Source: a virus. From it: a stretch of DNA of 36,840 bases. Below are positions 1-7,998 of this stretch, piece after piece. The position numbers and the translations under genes are program-made. The notes beneath the pieces are model-generated. The model saw only the letters and a list, made by a program, of their open reading frames with translations. It was not told the origin of the DNA and made no database searches. The DNA is taken from positions 1-36,840 of IMG/VR virus record IMGVR_UViG_3300022668_000022, one strand, 5' to 3'. Positions within the stretch are counted from its first letter, which is position 1. Each line of letters starts with the position of its first letter.

Positions 1-991
1 AGGCACAGCTGCGGATTTTACGCCAGCAGCAGCGGCCGCAACAGGAACAGACAAAACAGCAGAAAGCGTTTCTGTAACCATCACTAAATCAAGAAAAACC
101 ACATGGAATCTCACTGGCGAACAAATCAGAAGTTTAGAAAATGGGAAAGAGTCTAATTATGGAGAATGGGTTAGGCAGTTAATCGGCCAGGGCATGAGAA
201 CGCTTAGAAATGAGGCAGAGGATGAGGCATTTGCTTATGCTTATATCGGAGCATCAAGGGCTTACGGAACAGCAGGAACAACCCCTTTTGGGTCTGATTT
301 GTCAGAACTTGTCGGCGTGCGGCAGATACTGAGAGATAATGGCGCACCAATGGCAAACCTACAATGCGTAGTTGACACAAACGCTTATACAAACGCATTG
401 AATCTTGGACTTGTTAACCAGGCTTTTGCTGCAGGATCAGCAGACGAGCGAAGAACAGGTATTTTAGGCAGGCAATACGGTTTCCAAATTGCTGAATCAG
501 CATCAATAACAACCCACACCAAAGGGACTGCAACAGGGTTTGACGCAAACGGAGGCGAGCCAGTTGGAGAAACGACAATAGTTGTTGATGGTTCGGATTC
601 TGGGACTATTCTTGCAGGGGATGTTGTCACATGGGTTGGCGATACAAATAAATACGTTGTAGCATCAGCGACAGCATCAGGGGCAGCTACAGGGAATATT
701 GTTATAAATAAGCCTGGTATGCGAGAAACTTTAGCGACTACAGTAGAGGGAACAATTGGAGACACATATACAGGGAATATAGCATTTGAAAAGGATGCTA
801 TTGTGGGAGTTATTAGACCTCCGCTTATTCCTGCAAATCCAACAATCTCTCAGATGTTAATCTCTGATCAGTTTGGAATGACATATCTATTACTTGACAT
901 TGCTCAGTATGGTATGAGGACATGGGAACTACATCTTGCTTTCGGGTTCCAAGTTGTACAGCCTGAACATGTAGCTTTACTGTTAGGATAA
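1..991 (+). CDS. Major capsid protein, P22 coat-like (C-terminal 330 codons; continues from 36701)
   Basis: This is the main shell protein of the head. The reading frame is open from base 1 (first base completes a codon) and joins in frame to the segment starting at 36701, giving about 376 residues. Visible features are a TWNLTGEQ segment, a helical spine-like region (GEWVRQLIGQGMRTLRNEAE), a P-domain-like core with the TTPFGSDLSEL and LQCVVDTNAYTNAL segments, and an inserted beta-rich stretch (GDVVTWVGDT). The C-terminal MTYLLLDIAQYGM and GFQVVQPEHVALL segments are typical of the P22 gp5-like coat family, usually about 400-430 residues. It follows the scaffold gene, the normal order. The upstream start seen inside this part (194) is internal. 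Family assignment is from recognised motifs, not a search. Confidence 0.88.
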   Translation, partial: GTAADFTPAAAAATGTDKTAESVSVTITKSRKTTWNLTGEQIRSLENGKESNYGEWVRQLIGQGMRTLRNEAEDEAFAYAYIGASRAYGTAGTTPFGSDLSELVGVRQILRDNGAPMANLQCVVDTNAYTNALNLGLVNQAFAAGSADERRTGILGRQYGFQIAESASITTHTKGTATGFDANGGEPVGETTIVVDGSDSGTILAGDVVTWVGDTNKYVVASATASGAATGNIVINKPGMRETLATTVEGTIGDTYTGNIAFEKDAIVGVIRPPLIPANPTISQMLISDQFGMTYLLLDIAQYGMRTWELHLAFGFQVVQPEHVALLLG

Positions 992-998
992 TAATCAC

Positions 999-1021
999 GG
1001 CGGTGAAATGCCGCCTTTATT
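999..1021 (+). terminator. Hairpin terminator or attenuator after the coat gene
   Basis: GGCGG (999-1003) pairs with CCGCC (1011-1015) across a 7-nt loop, followed by a T-rich tract. It sits 7 bases after the coat stop codon and just before the ribosome site of the next gene. It probably lowers read-through from the highly expressed coat gene or marks an mRNA 3' end. The T tract is interrupted, so termination is likely partial. Confidence 0.5.
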
Positions 1022-1034
1022 TAAAGGAGAAACA

Positions 1035-1193
1035 ATGGCTCAAGGCAAACAGGGCAATTCAAGAGAAAAGAAACCTCAGGAGAAGAAAACCACTATATAT
1101 AAGGGTGGTGTGACAATGAAGGTCGAGAAAGATTTATTAAACGGCAACGGTGAATTCATAGGTTTTCTGGATGCCGGATGGAAGGTGAAATAA
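1035..1193 (+). CDS. Small head-region protein of unknown function (52 aa)
   Basis: No family is recognised. The N-terminal half is strongly basic and polar (GKQGNSREKKPQEKK). The C-terminal half looks like a short beta hairpin (LLNGNGEFIGFLDAGWKVK). The start at 1035 is chosen because AAAGGAG lies at 1023-1029; an upstream in-frame ATG at 1008 falls inside the terminator hairpin. The stop overlaps the next start as TAATG. Its position directly after the coat protein suggests a minor head or decoration role, which is inference from order only. Confidence 0.6.
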   Translation: MAQGKQGNSREKKPQEKKTTIYKGGVTMKVEKDLLNGNGEFIGFLDAGWKVK

Positions 1194-1399
1194 TGGCAAT
1201 GTCAACAGCAGATGCAAATACAATCGATAATATGAATCCTGATTCTCAAAAAGTCGGGTTAGGAACAGAGGTTAAAGCAAACCAGGACAATATAACAAAT
1301 GTCCTTGCAGGAACAGGGATAACTCTTCCGACAAGCGACCCGTCAAGTGCTGGTGCGTTGTGGAGTGATTCAGGAACAGTCAAAGTAAGTGCAGGTTAA
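1193..1399 (+). CDS. Small virion-associated protein with SAG-type C terminus (68 aa)
   Basis: The protein ends in LPTSDPSSAGALWSDSGTVKVSAG-like sequence, a C-terminal motif recurring in small phage head and tail proteins (LPxxDPxxxGxLWxxxGxVxVSAG). The N-terminal part is polar and probably helical or disordered. The start at 1193 overlaps the upstream stop (TAATG) with GGAAGGTG just before it; an ATG at 1178 is less likely because it precedes that ribosome site. Probably a minor head or head-fibre-like component; the exact role is unknown. Confidence 0.65.
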   Translation: MAMSTADANTIDNMNPDSQKVGLGTEVKANQDNITNVLAGTGITLPTSDPSSAGALWSDSGTVKVSAG

Positions 1400-1402
1400 T
1401 AA

Positions 1403-1723
1403 ATGGGATTTGATACAAAAAAAGGAAATGTAACAACATTATTAAACGCTGTAACGTCAACAGGCACAAGTGATTATCTGGATTGTTCAATAAATAAGAA
1501 TATTACATTCCAGATAATTGCGGCGAGTGTAAGTACTGGCGGAACGGTAGATATTGAGGCTTCCCTGGATGGGACTAATTACGGCGTAATAAGTACAAAT
1601 GCTATCAGTGGGAATGGCAGTACTTTCTTTACTATAAGCCAAAAAGTGTATAAATATCTAAGGGCTAATTTATCGGCAAGAACAGACGGCACATATACGG
1701 TAAAAGTAATTAGACAGAGTTAG
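1403..1723 (+). CDS. Beta-sandwich head decoration-like protein (106 aa)
   Basis: The whole protein reads as alternating beta strands with a core VDIEASLDGTNYGVIS and a C-terminal YLRANLSARTDGTYTVKV. This resembles small phage beta-sandwich proteins near coat genes, in which xxGSLDGTNW and RANVTxxTSGTVTVKL motifs recur. It starts 3 bases after the previous stop. A surface decoration or head-fibre role is plausible from fold and location; neither is demonstrated. Confidence 0.65.
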   Translation: MGFDTKKGNVTTLLNAVTSTGTSDYLDCSINKNITFQIIAASVSTGGTVDIEASLDGTNYGVISTNAISGNGSTFFTISQKVYKYLRANLSARTDGTYTVKVIRQS

Positions 1724-1744
1724 CGGATTATGAAAGGAGTGTAA

Positions 1745-2383
1745 ATGGCTATTATAACATTAGCAGAGTTTAAAACATATACCTCATTATACAATTCGAC
1801 AACAATGTCTGACGCTGAAATTTCTGCGTTAATTCCTTTAGTGGAAGCTGATTATATTAAAATCCAGGGTAAAGTATTTCCTGAAATTATAGCAACTACA
1901 GCAAATACAGACGATGATATAACCGATGTGTCAGATTATGATTGGTTAGTTTTGGGATTGCTTGTAAACGGTGATAGCATAAGAGGAACCATAACAGTTA
2001 TCAATGAAACAGATGATATAGTAACATTAAGCGCAGCTGCAACAGCAACCACGGAAGATGAAGAGATGACGGTTTATCCTGTTGGATCAACATACACGGC
2101 AGCCAAAATGATTAAACACCAATTTGATTTAAACGGAACAGACGGATTTCTTAAGTCTGAAAGTCTCGAAAAACATAGCGTCACATGGAGAGACAGCAAA
2201 GAATTGTTATACGGTTATCCTGTTACAATTATCGGCAGCATAAAGAGATATGCATCAGTCAAGACCGGGACTATATCATATAAAGGATATGACAAGGGGC
2301 GAAGAGATTTACAAACTTTTTGCGACGGAACAGAGATAGATAATGGTGTTGATTTGAACGCCAGGAATGCGGACGGTAGTTGA
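1745..2383 (+). CDS. Head-tail connector (adaptor) protein, gp6/gp15-like
   Basis: A protein of 212 residues in the slot of the neck adaptor that docks under the portal. It opens with a helical segment typical of the family (ITLAEFKTYTSLYN, then DAEISALIPLVEADYIKIQGK). A beta-rich insert of about 60 residues (WLVLGLLVNGDSIRGTITVIN onward) separates this from a C-terminal helical part (AKMIKHQFDL, WRDSKELLYGYP). Ribosome site AAAGGAG lies just upstream. The stop overlaps the next start as TGATG. The insert is larger than in typical adaptors of 100-120 residues. The assignment rests on order and helical pattern. Confidence 0.7.
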   Translation: MAIITLAEFKTYTSLYNSTTMSDAEISALIPLVEADYIKIQGKVFPEIIATTANTDDDITDVSDYDWLVLGLLVNGDSIRGTITVINETDDIVTLSAAATATTEDEEMTVYPVGSTYTAAKMIKHQFDLNGTDGFLKSESLEKHSVTWRDSKELLYGYPVTIIGSIKRYASVKTGTISYKGYDKGRRDLQTFCDGTEIDNGVDLNARNADGS

Positions 2384-2766
2384 TGGCATTAGCGGCGGCA
2401 CTTGCAAAACATTTTAATATAGTATTTTCTGTATATAGGAAGACAGCCAACACAACCGGCAGTATGAGCGTAACATATGCTTTATCAAGTGCAAGCAATG
2501 AAGGGTATATGAGCTGTTCAGTTAAAGAGAATCTTGACAATGGCGTATATCAGCAAAAGGCTATATATAGATTGCGCACAGCTCCATTGGATGTGAAAAA
2601 TGATGATCGTGTATTAGTTACGGCAGTTAGAGGGACTGCGTTAACAGGATATGATAGAGAGATTTATCAGGTTTTGTCAGCAGAAAATATCGACCGGCTC
2701 AATGATGAACAGGTTACGGTATTGGATAAATTAAATGAGGGTGCTATTGATGGGCTTCCAACTTAA
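2383..2766 (+). CDS. Head-closure (stopper) protein candidate
   Basis: A protein of 127 residues between the connector and the gp10-like gene, the standard place for the head-closure protein. The ATG at 2383 overlaps the previous stop (TGATG). The middle is beta-rich (IYRLRTAPLDVKNDDRVLVTAVRGTAL), followed by YDREIYQVLSAENI. This fits the family pattern of a short beta barrel in which a DRV-type strand is followed by a strand beginning Y-x-V. Assignment is mainly positional. Confidence 0.6.
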   Translation: MALAAALAKHFNIVFSVYRKTANTTGSMSVTYALSSASNEGYMSCSVKENLDNGVYQQKAIYRLRTAPLDVKNDDRVLVTAVRGTALTGYDREIYQVLSAENIDRLNDEQVTVLDKLNEGAIDGLPT

Positions 2767-3151
2767 AGTAATAAAAAATCCAGAAGTTCTCATTAAGCTG
2801 AATGTCGCTAAAAACAGGACATTGGAGGCTGCAGGGCAAATACTTGTAGATCAGACTGCGACAAATACTGTTCCAATAACCGGGGCATTGCGGAATTCAT
2901 GGCACTATAAAACAAGCAAAGTTTTTTCAGGGTTCGGAGATTTTCCAACAACCCCTGACGTGAAACAATTAACCTTAGCAGATCAGATTACAGCACCGAA
3001 AGAAGATAATGTTGTAGTAACAGGTTCTAATTTAATCTATGCCGCAAGATATGAATTAAGGCGAGGCGTTTTAGCAACTGCGAGTGATGTTGCGATACCT
3101 TCAATTAGGGCGGCCGCTGTTAAGATTTTTAATGAGGAAATGCAGGACTAA
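2750..3151 (+). CDS. HK97 gp10-like neck/tail-completion protein
   Basis: The protein has 133 residues. An N-terminal helix (AKNRTLEAAGQILVDQTATNT) leads into VPITGALRNSWHYK, the hallmark P-x-x-TGxLRxS segment of the HK97 gp10 family. YAARYELRRG, another conserved element, lies near the end. The start at 2750 is preferred over an in-frame ATG at 2735 because GAGG at 2737-2740 sits at proper distance. It overlaps the upstream gene by 17 bases and its last base overlaps the next start. Confidence 0.78.
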   Translation: MGFQLKVIKNPEVLIKLNVAKNRTLEAAGQILVDQTATNTVPITGALRNSWHYKTSKVFSGFGDFPTTPDVKQLTLADQITAPKEDNVVVTGSNLIYAARYELRRGVLATASDVAIPSIRAAAVKIFNEEMQD

Positions 3152-3351
3152 TGAAAGAACAATATATTGAAATAGGCAAACAGTTGCGAGAAAAGAGGTT
3201 GGATAGAATAGGTGATGATGATTTAAAATCGATCGATCATAATATTAGAGATCATGTTGATGTAATTGAATCCGGGGTATGGGGTATGGTTAGCGTAGAA
3301 ACTTTCTTAAAATATCTGGATTTAATAGGCGTTGACCTGGATTTAAAATAG
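3151..3351 (+). CDS. XRE-like helix-turn-helix protein inside the tail operon (66 aa)
   Basis: The small protein reads IGKQLREKRLDRIGDDDL ... VIESGVWGMVSVETFLKYLDLIGVDLDL. This matches the spacing of Cro/CI-type domains (an IGxxLRExR helix, a degenerate middle, IESG, then a helix of the type SxETFLKYLxxLGVxL). The recognition helix is degenerate, so DNA binding is uncertain. It starts one base before the previous stop and is followed 8 bases later by the tail-terminator gene. A regulator-like fold in this late position is unusual; it could be a regulator or a recruited structural part. Confidence 0.65.
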   Translation: MKEQYIEIGKQLREKRLDRIGDDDLKSIDHNIRDHVDVIESGVWGMVSVETFLKYLDLIGVDLDLK

Positions 3352-3359
3352 GGGTTTAG

Positions 3360-3752
3360 ATGGCGTGGAATGAGGCGATTTATACATTATTATATGCAGA
3401 CTCTACAATTTCAGCTAATGTTGATACTGACGCTATAAGCCCGAATTATTTACCAGATGCCAGTGTGAAATCACCGTCAATATATTTTGTTAAATTAGAC
3501 AATCCAAAAATTGATGATGATACAGAGAACTGGATTAGATTACGAATATGGATAGCGTCAAATGACATGGCAAAATGTGAGCTATTAGCAGATGCAATTG
3601 ACGCTATATTTAATAATGGTAGTGGTGATGTTGGAGCGTTTACATTTGATTACACAAAACTAATCAGTAAACCAGCAACTCCAATATACAGCACTAATTT
3701 ACAACGATATGAAACTTTCGCAGATGTGAGAGTTATATATAGAGACCAATAA
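3360..3752 (+). CDS. Tail terminator/completion protein candidate
   Basis: A protein of 130 residues just before the tail-tube gene, the normal site of the tail terminator (lambda U / SPP1 gp17 type). Features include an N-terminal helix (WNEAIYTLLYADSTI), a central strand pair (SIYFVKLDNPKID, WIRLRIWIASND), a long helix (AKCELLADAIDAIFNN) and a C-terminal strand ending RYETFADVRVIYRD. This strand-helix-strand plan with a final VRVIY strand fits the family. Position and fold pattern carry the call. Confidence 0.65.
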   Translation: MAWNEAIYTLLYADSTISANVDTDAISPNYLPDASVKSPSIYFVKLDNPKIDDDTENWIRLRIWIASNDMAKCELLADAIDAIFNNGSGDVGAFTFDYTKLISKPATPIYSTNLQRYETFADVRVIYRDQ

Positions 3753-3769
3753 TTAAGAGGTGAAAAAAA

Positions 3770-4594
3770 ATGGGAATTTTTCAAAGAACAGACACTTATG
3801 AAGATTCTTCAAATGTATTTAGAGGCTCGGCAAAAGTTTCGGTTTCACCGTATCAGGCCGTACCATCATATACATTAGTAGGAGCGCAGACAGGACTTAC
3901 TATTACAAGGAACTTGGAGACTACAGAAGAAACTGTTGACGATGCACAAGGGGAACAGGCAATCTACAATGATGAATATACTGTAACTTTTGATCAGTAT
4001 GAAATATTGAATAGTGCGGTTTATGCTTTGTTTATGGGTGACACAGACACTATTGCTAATGTTGCTGGCGTGTTGGTTGCAGGAGCAACTGATGTGTGGA
4101 CAGCATCAGGGTGGGCGTTTAGTACATGGGTACAGATTGAAGGTCAGAATGGAACAGGAGCGATTCCAACTATCAACAGCGTAACAGGGTCAGTTGATGG
4201 GCCATTAGTAAACAGAACTGATTACTCAGTGTCTAAAGTCGGCTCATATTGGGGTGTTGAGGTTTACGACTCAGCAACAGTTACAACAATAGCGCAAACA
4301 ATAACAATCGACTATGATTATACACCGTCGGCAGGGTATACAGTATACAGTGGCAATAGTTCAACATTGTCAAAATTTATCCTTAAAATAGAAGGCGCAA
4401 ATGATGACGGGAAAACTGGAAAATGGGATTTCTGGAAATGTCAGATTACATCATTAGGCGATTTGACATTTGCTCCTGACGATGCAGAGGATAGAAGGCT
4501 TAAAAGGCCATTGGAAATTATATGTAGACCAGATGCGACTTATCATTCTGATGGTGCGAATGGTGGCTACAGCGCATATTTTACTCAAGCATAA
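3770..4594 (+). CDS. Major tail tube protein
   Basis: The protein forms the tail tube rings. It has 274 residues and is predicted almost all beta. Its early segment TGLTITRNLETTEETVDDAQGE with DEYTVTFDQYEILNSAVYALFMGD follows the usual tail-tube pattern. A Thr/Gly/Ser-rich middle (about residues 95-190) looks like an inserted domain, and the end returns to a core FILKIEGANDDGKTG segment. It has an upstream site AAGAGG and lies between the terminator gene and the chaperone gene. A hairpin after its stop probably limits read-through. Confidence 0.75.
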   Translation: MGIFQRTDTYEDSSNVFRGSAKVSVSPYQAVPSYTLVGAQTGLTITRNLETTEETVDDAQGEQAIYNDEYTVTFDQYEILNSAVYALFMGDTDTIANVAGVLVAGATDVWTASGWAFSTWVQIEGQNGTGAIPTINSVTGSVDGPLVNRTDYSVSKVGSYWGVEVYDSATVTTIAQTITIDYDYTPSAGYTVYSGNSSTLSKFILKIEGANDDGKTGKWDFWKCQITSLGDLTFAPDDAEDRRLKRPLEIICRPDATYHSDGANGGYSAYFTQA

Positions 4595-4621
4595 TCCCTC
4601 GGTAGTCGTCAGGATTTACCG

Positions 4622-4662
4622 CACTCCTTTGCCTGGCGATTACCTTTTTATTCAAAGGAGTG
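4622..4662 (+). terminator. Perfect 10-bp hairpin between tail tube and chaperone genes
   Basis: CACTCCTTTG (4622-4631) and CAAAGGAGTG (4653-4662) are perfect inverted repeats across a 21-base loop. There is no following T tract, so it is more likely an mRNA-processing, stability or attenuation element than a clean terminator. The right arm contains AAAGGAG, a decoy Shine-Dalgarno sequence, while the true site for the next gene (AAAGGGG) lies about 10 bases downstream. Confidence 0.6.
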
Positions 4663-4684
4663 TACACATTAAAGGGGTGTTTAA

Positions 4685-5143
4685 ATGGCAGAGGACAAAT
4701 TATTTGAGTTCTTTAACAAGTTTAGAGAAAAAGATTATGTGACAATTAGAGAGCGAAAGACAAAAAAAGAATTTGAGGTGTGTACAGAATTACCGGCAGG
4801 AATAGCTTTTTATCTGGGTGAAAATATGGACGAAATAAGAACTATTCTTACAGATATACAAGAAGCATATAAAGAAAAATCAACACCTGAGAAAGCGGTT
4901 AAGAAGATTGTTAAAAAATCGTATTTTGGAAAAGGGTTGGATTTTGTGTTTAATCTGTTGTCAGAAATCTTAATGAATGATTTTGATTTTATGGATAGCG
5001 AATGGGTTAAGAAAAATCTTGGATTGAGGTATGCCGTAGAATTAGTGTTCACATTTGCGGCTGAAGTTGTGGCAACATTTAACGATCTTGGGGGTCAGGA
5101 TTTAATAGGGGCGGCGGTGGCAAAAGCAAAGGACGAAAATTAA
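4685..5143 (+). CDS. Tail assembly chaperone (G-like)
   Basis: A protein of 152 residues between the tail tube and the tape measure, the fixed location of the chaperone that coats the tape measure during tail assembly. It is largely helical (KLFEFFNKFREKDYVTIRERK, AIAFYLGENMDEIRTILTDIQEAY, GLDFVFNLLSEILMNDFDFMDSEWVKKN). Start is supported by AAAGGGG upstream. The last 60 bases overlap an open frame in -1 that continues into the next gene, as in G/GT pairs. Confidence 0.7.
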   Translation: MAEDKLFEFFNKFREKDYVTIRERKTKKEFEVCTELPAGIAFYLGENMDEIRTILTDIQEAYKEKSTPEKAVKKIVKKSYFGKGLDFVFNLLSEILMNDFDFMDSEWVKKNLGLRYAVELVFTFAAEVVATFNDLGGQDLIGAAVAKAKDEN

Positions 5144-5484
5144 GCCTCGATGGCTTGATAAATTGTGTTGCCTATGACTATAAAATAGAGCCTATTGTAT
5201 TATTGAAAAAATATACAGTGAGGCAAATATATTGTATGTTTGATGATGCGATTTATTTTAAAGGTGGGAAAGATCCTGGCGGTGATGCTTTAGACAAAAA
5301 GAACGCTAAACATAGTTTTATCTTTAACGATAACGATGAACAGGCGCAGGATTTTGTCGAGGCTGAAAAAGAACGTTATTGTTGGGATGAAAATAGAAAT
5401 GAATGGTATATACCGTTTACTGGGTTTCCAGAGGGGCGGTATAATTATGATAATTACCCGATAGCTAAATATCGGAAAAGGTGA
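5083..5484 (+). CDS. Tail assembly chaperone extension (T-like), probably made by -1 frameshift
   Basis: The frame is open from 5083 and lacks an ATG near its start. The only initiation option is TTG at 5155 without a good ribosome site. Reading back from there gives a coherent Gly/Lys-rich linker (GGGGKSKGRKLSLDGLIN) that joins the helical part (IVLLKKYTVRQIYCMFDDAIY). This resembles T domains of G/GT chaperones. The frame lies -1 relative to the upstream gene. Candidate slip tracts are CAAAAG (5121-5126) and CAAAGG (5127-5132). No classical XXXYYYZ heptamer was found, so the shift site is unproven. Confidence 0.55.
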   Translation, partial: RSWGSGFNRGGGGKSKGRKLSLDGLINCVAYDYKIEPIVLLKKYTVRQIYCMFDDAIYFKGGKDPGGDALDKKNAKHSFIFNDNDEQAQDFVEAEKERYCWDENRNEWYIPFTGFPEGRYNYDNYPIAKYRKR

Positions 5485-5487
5485 TGT

Positions 5488-7998
5488 ATGGCGATAACAG
5501 CGTTTGAACTAATCGGAAAACTTGCAATTGAAGGGATTGACAAAGTTATAAATCAGTTGAAAGGGTTAGATCGTGATTTAGACAAATTCAGCAAGAAAGC
5601 CATAAAAACAGGAAAAGCTTTAACAACTTTCGTAACATTGCCTATTCTTGGAATCGGGGCGGCTGGTGTTAAAGCTGCCTCAGATTTAGGAGAAAGTTTA
5701 AATGCAATTGATGTTGTCTTTGGTGATGCGGCAAAAACTGTCAATAATTTTGGAGAGACTACAGCCGGGGCTGTTGGATTAGCGCAAGCGCAGTTTAATG
5801 AATTAGCAACATCAACAGGAACACTATTAAAAACAACAGGCCAAGATATTGAGTCAGTGGCAAACTCTACAATTGAGCTAACAAAGAGGGCGGCCGATGT
5901 TGCGAGTGTTTTCAACGTTGAGGTTGACGAAGCCCTTAACGCTTTTAACTCTGCCTTGCGTGGTGAGGCAGAACCGGCAAGACGATTCGGTGTTTTATTG
6001 TCCGCAGCTTCCGTCGATGCGGAGATATTGTCATCAGGCCTTGACAAACTTACAAACCTGACAGAAGAGCAACGTAAAGTACAAGCAAGATATAATTTAA
6101 TTCTAAAAGACACCGCACAAACGCAAGGTGATTTTTCTAATACTCAGGACTCATTAGCTAATAGAATGAGGATATTAAAAGCTGAAATTACAGATACAGC
6201 AGCTAAATTTGGAACTGCTCTTGTTCCCATAATTGAGGATGTTTTAGGGGTTATCAGTGATCTTGTAGGAAAGTTTTCGGATTTAGACGAAGGGCAAAGA
6301 AAAACGATAATAAGAATTGCCGCTGTTGTTGCTGCTATCGGGCCACTATTATTAGGCGTTGGAAAAGCAATTCAAGTTTTCCAGACTTTAAAAACAACGG
6401 TTCTTGCTGCGTCAGGTCCAGGGGGGTGGCTGTTATTATTGACAGGGGCTTTGGTTGGGTTAGGTGTTGCAATTGCAACTAAGCCAGCGGTAGAAGTCGT
6501 AAAGTTTAGATCAGAGATTGATCTATTAAAAGATTCTACAGACGAATTAAATAAGAGTTTTAAAACATCTCAAGAGCTTGTAGATGGTGGGCTTTATGGT
6601 GAACAGGCAATAGAGCGCCTTAGCAGAATTTTAATAGGGCAGGAAAAGCTCTTAGAGATTGGCGATATTGCCATAAACAATGTAAAAAAAGAAATTGCAG
6701 CGCATGAGGAATTAATAGATTCAATAACCTCTGACTCTCAATTAGCAGACTACACAAGAAACGAAGAACAGAAAGTAATAAATGTTTTAAAATTAAAACT
6801 TGAAAAATTAGAAGCATTGAGATTGCAGCAAGTAGAATATGTCGAAGCTACAAAAACTCTAATATCACAAGCGGAGGAAGAGGCAACATCAATTGACGCT
6901 GTTGTTGACAGTGTAGAAGACTTAGGTGAAACGTTTGCAAAAGCCACGGAGAAAGCAGGAACATTTGATAAGCGTGTTCAGAAAGAAATAGAAAAAATTA
7001 AAAATAGCATAGATGAAACTATAGAAGCCGGGGAAGGCCTTGATAATATATTTGCAATTGATCTTGATAATATATTATTAAATGATCTTGCAGAAATCCC
7101 GGATGCACTAAAAGAAATTGACGCTGCTTTTCTTGGGATTACCGACAACACGCTTACTTTTCTTAATGTAGCTGAACAGAGTATATCAGCACAAGAGAAG
7201 GCGGCTAGATCTACAGAGGGAACAATAGCTTTATATGGTAATCTCCTTGATTTAGGCGTACAGACATTTACAGATATTGACAAAGCCATTATTGCAAACA
7301 CGCAAACATTTGAAAGAGAAACCAGGGCACAAATTGATCAGGCGTTTGAACAGTATAAAATTGAACAACAGCTAATAGAGGGAAGAAAGAATCTATGGGT
7401 TAGTCTGTATGATGTAATTTCAACTCAGGCAGATAAATTAAACAATACATTAGTCGGATCACTAACAACCCTCTCAAATGCTATTGATAGATTGATAAGG
7501 AAACTCGAAGATGAATTTGTACAAGCATTTTCTGGACCTATAAATACCGCTATTGGGTTAATGAGTAATCTAACTGCATCATGGGTGGAAAATGGTTTCC
7601 AAGTAGAAGATACTAAAATTATTATTTTAGAGGCTTTATCTGATATATTAGACAGTCTATCCAAATGGCTTGTTGTTGAGGCTTTGAAATCTTTTTTAAA
7701 TCAAAATATTGGATTAGGAATATTAAAAAGCGTTTTGGCTGTTGCCGCTGGTATAGGGGGCGGTGCTCTGTCAGGGCAGGCCGAAAAGATAGCAAACGAA
7801 AGCAACACCGCAGATAGAGAAGAGTATAATCCAGTCAGAAACACATTAGATACTAGATCTAATGCAATATATACAAACTCAAATGAAAGCAATGTTGTTC
7901 CAATATACAATGTTATAAATGTAAACGAAGAGCCGATTTTAAATATAGTATCAGAAGGAAACACTAACGGAAAAATTAAACAGGCGGAGAGCGCATGA
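5488..7998 (+). CDS. Tape measure protein (836 aa)
   Basis: The longest gene of the genome sets tail length and helps DNA delivery. The N-terminal region has the classic pattern of the family: helical IDKVINQLKGLDRDLDKFSKKAI, then a LGESLNAIDVVFGDAAKTVNNFG segment and EVDEALNAFNSALRGEAEPARRFG. Two hydrophobic segments lie around residues 275-330 (IIRIAAVVAAIGPLLLGVG and WLLLLTGALVGLGVAIAT). Long coiled-coil helices follow. Family knowledge of about 1.5 angstrom per residue predicts a tail near 125 nm. The stop overlaps the next start (ATGA). Confidence 0.9.
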   Translation: MAITAFELIGKLAIEGIDKVINQLKGLDRDLDKFSKKAIKTGKALTTFVTLPILGIGAAGVKAASDLGESLNAIDVVFGDAAKTVNNFGETTAGAVGLAQAQFNELATSTGTLLKTTGQDIESVANSTIELTKRAADVASVFNVEVDEALNAFNSALRGEAEPARRFGVLLSAASVDAEILSSGLDKLTNLTEEQRKVQARYNLILKDTAQTQGDFSNTQDSLANRMRILKAEITDTAAKFGTALVPIIEDVLGVISDLVGKFSDLDEGQRKTIIRIAAVVAAIGPLLLGVGKAIQVFQTLKTTVLAASGPGGWLLLLTGALVGLGVAIATKPAVEVVKFRSEIDLLKDSTDELNKSFKTSQELVDGGLYGEQAIERLSRILIGQEKLLEIGDIAINNVKKEIAAHEELIDSITSDSQLADYTRNEEQKVINVLKLKLEKLEALRLQQVEYVEATKTLISQAEEEATSIDAVVDSVEDLGETFAKATEKAGTFDKRVQKEIEKIKNSIDETIEAGEGLDNIFAIDLDNILLNDLAEIPDALKEIDAAFLGITDNTLTFLNVAEQSISAQEKAARSTEGTIALYGNLLDLGVQTFTDIDKAIIANTQTFERETRAQIDQAFEQYKIEQQLIEGRKNLWVSLYDVISTQADKLNNTLVGSLTTLSNAIDRLIRKLEDEFVQAFSGPINTAIGLMSNLTASWVENGFQVEDTKIIILEALSDILDSLSKWLVVEALKSFLNQNIGLGILKSVLAVAAGIGGGALSGQAEKIANESNTADREEYNPVRNTLDTRSNAIYTNSNESNVVPIYNVINVNEEPILNIVSEGNTNGKIKQAESA

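Noticed and set aside
4470-4742. 90-codon frame across the end of the tail tube gene
   Set aside because: It overlaps two well-supported genes in another frame and runs through the hairpin; no ribosome site.
5083-5143. Classical XXXYYYZ slippery heptamer in the chaperone overlap
   Set aside because: Checked in the zero frame; no exact heptamer found, nearest being TTTAATA, which fails at one position.
5553-6113. 186-codon open frame antisense to the tape measure gene
   Set aside because: It mirrors the codon pattern of the tape measure gene, has no ribosome site and runs against the operon.
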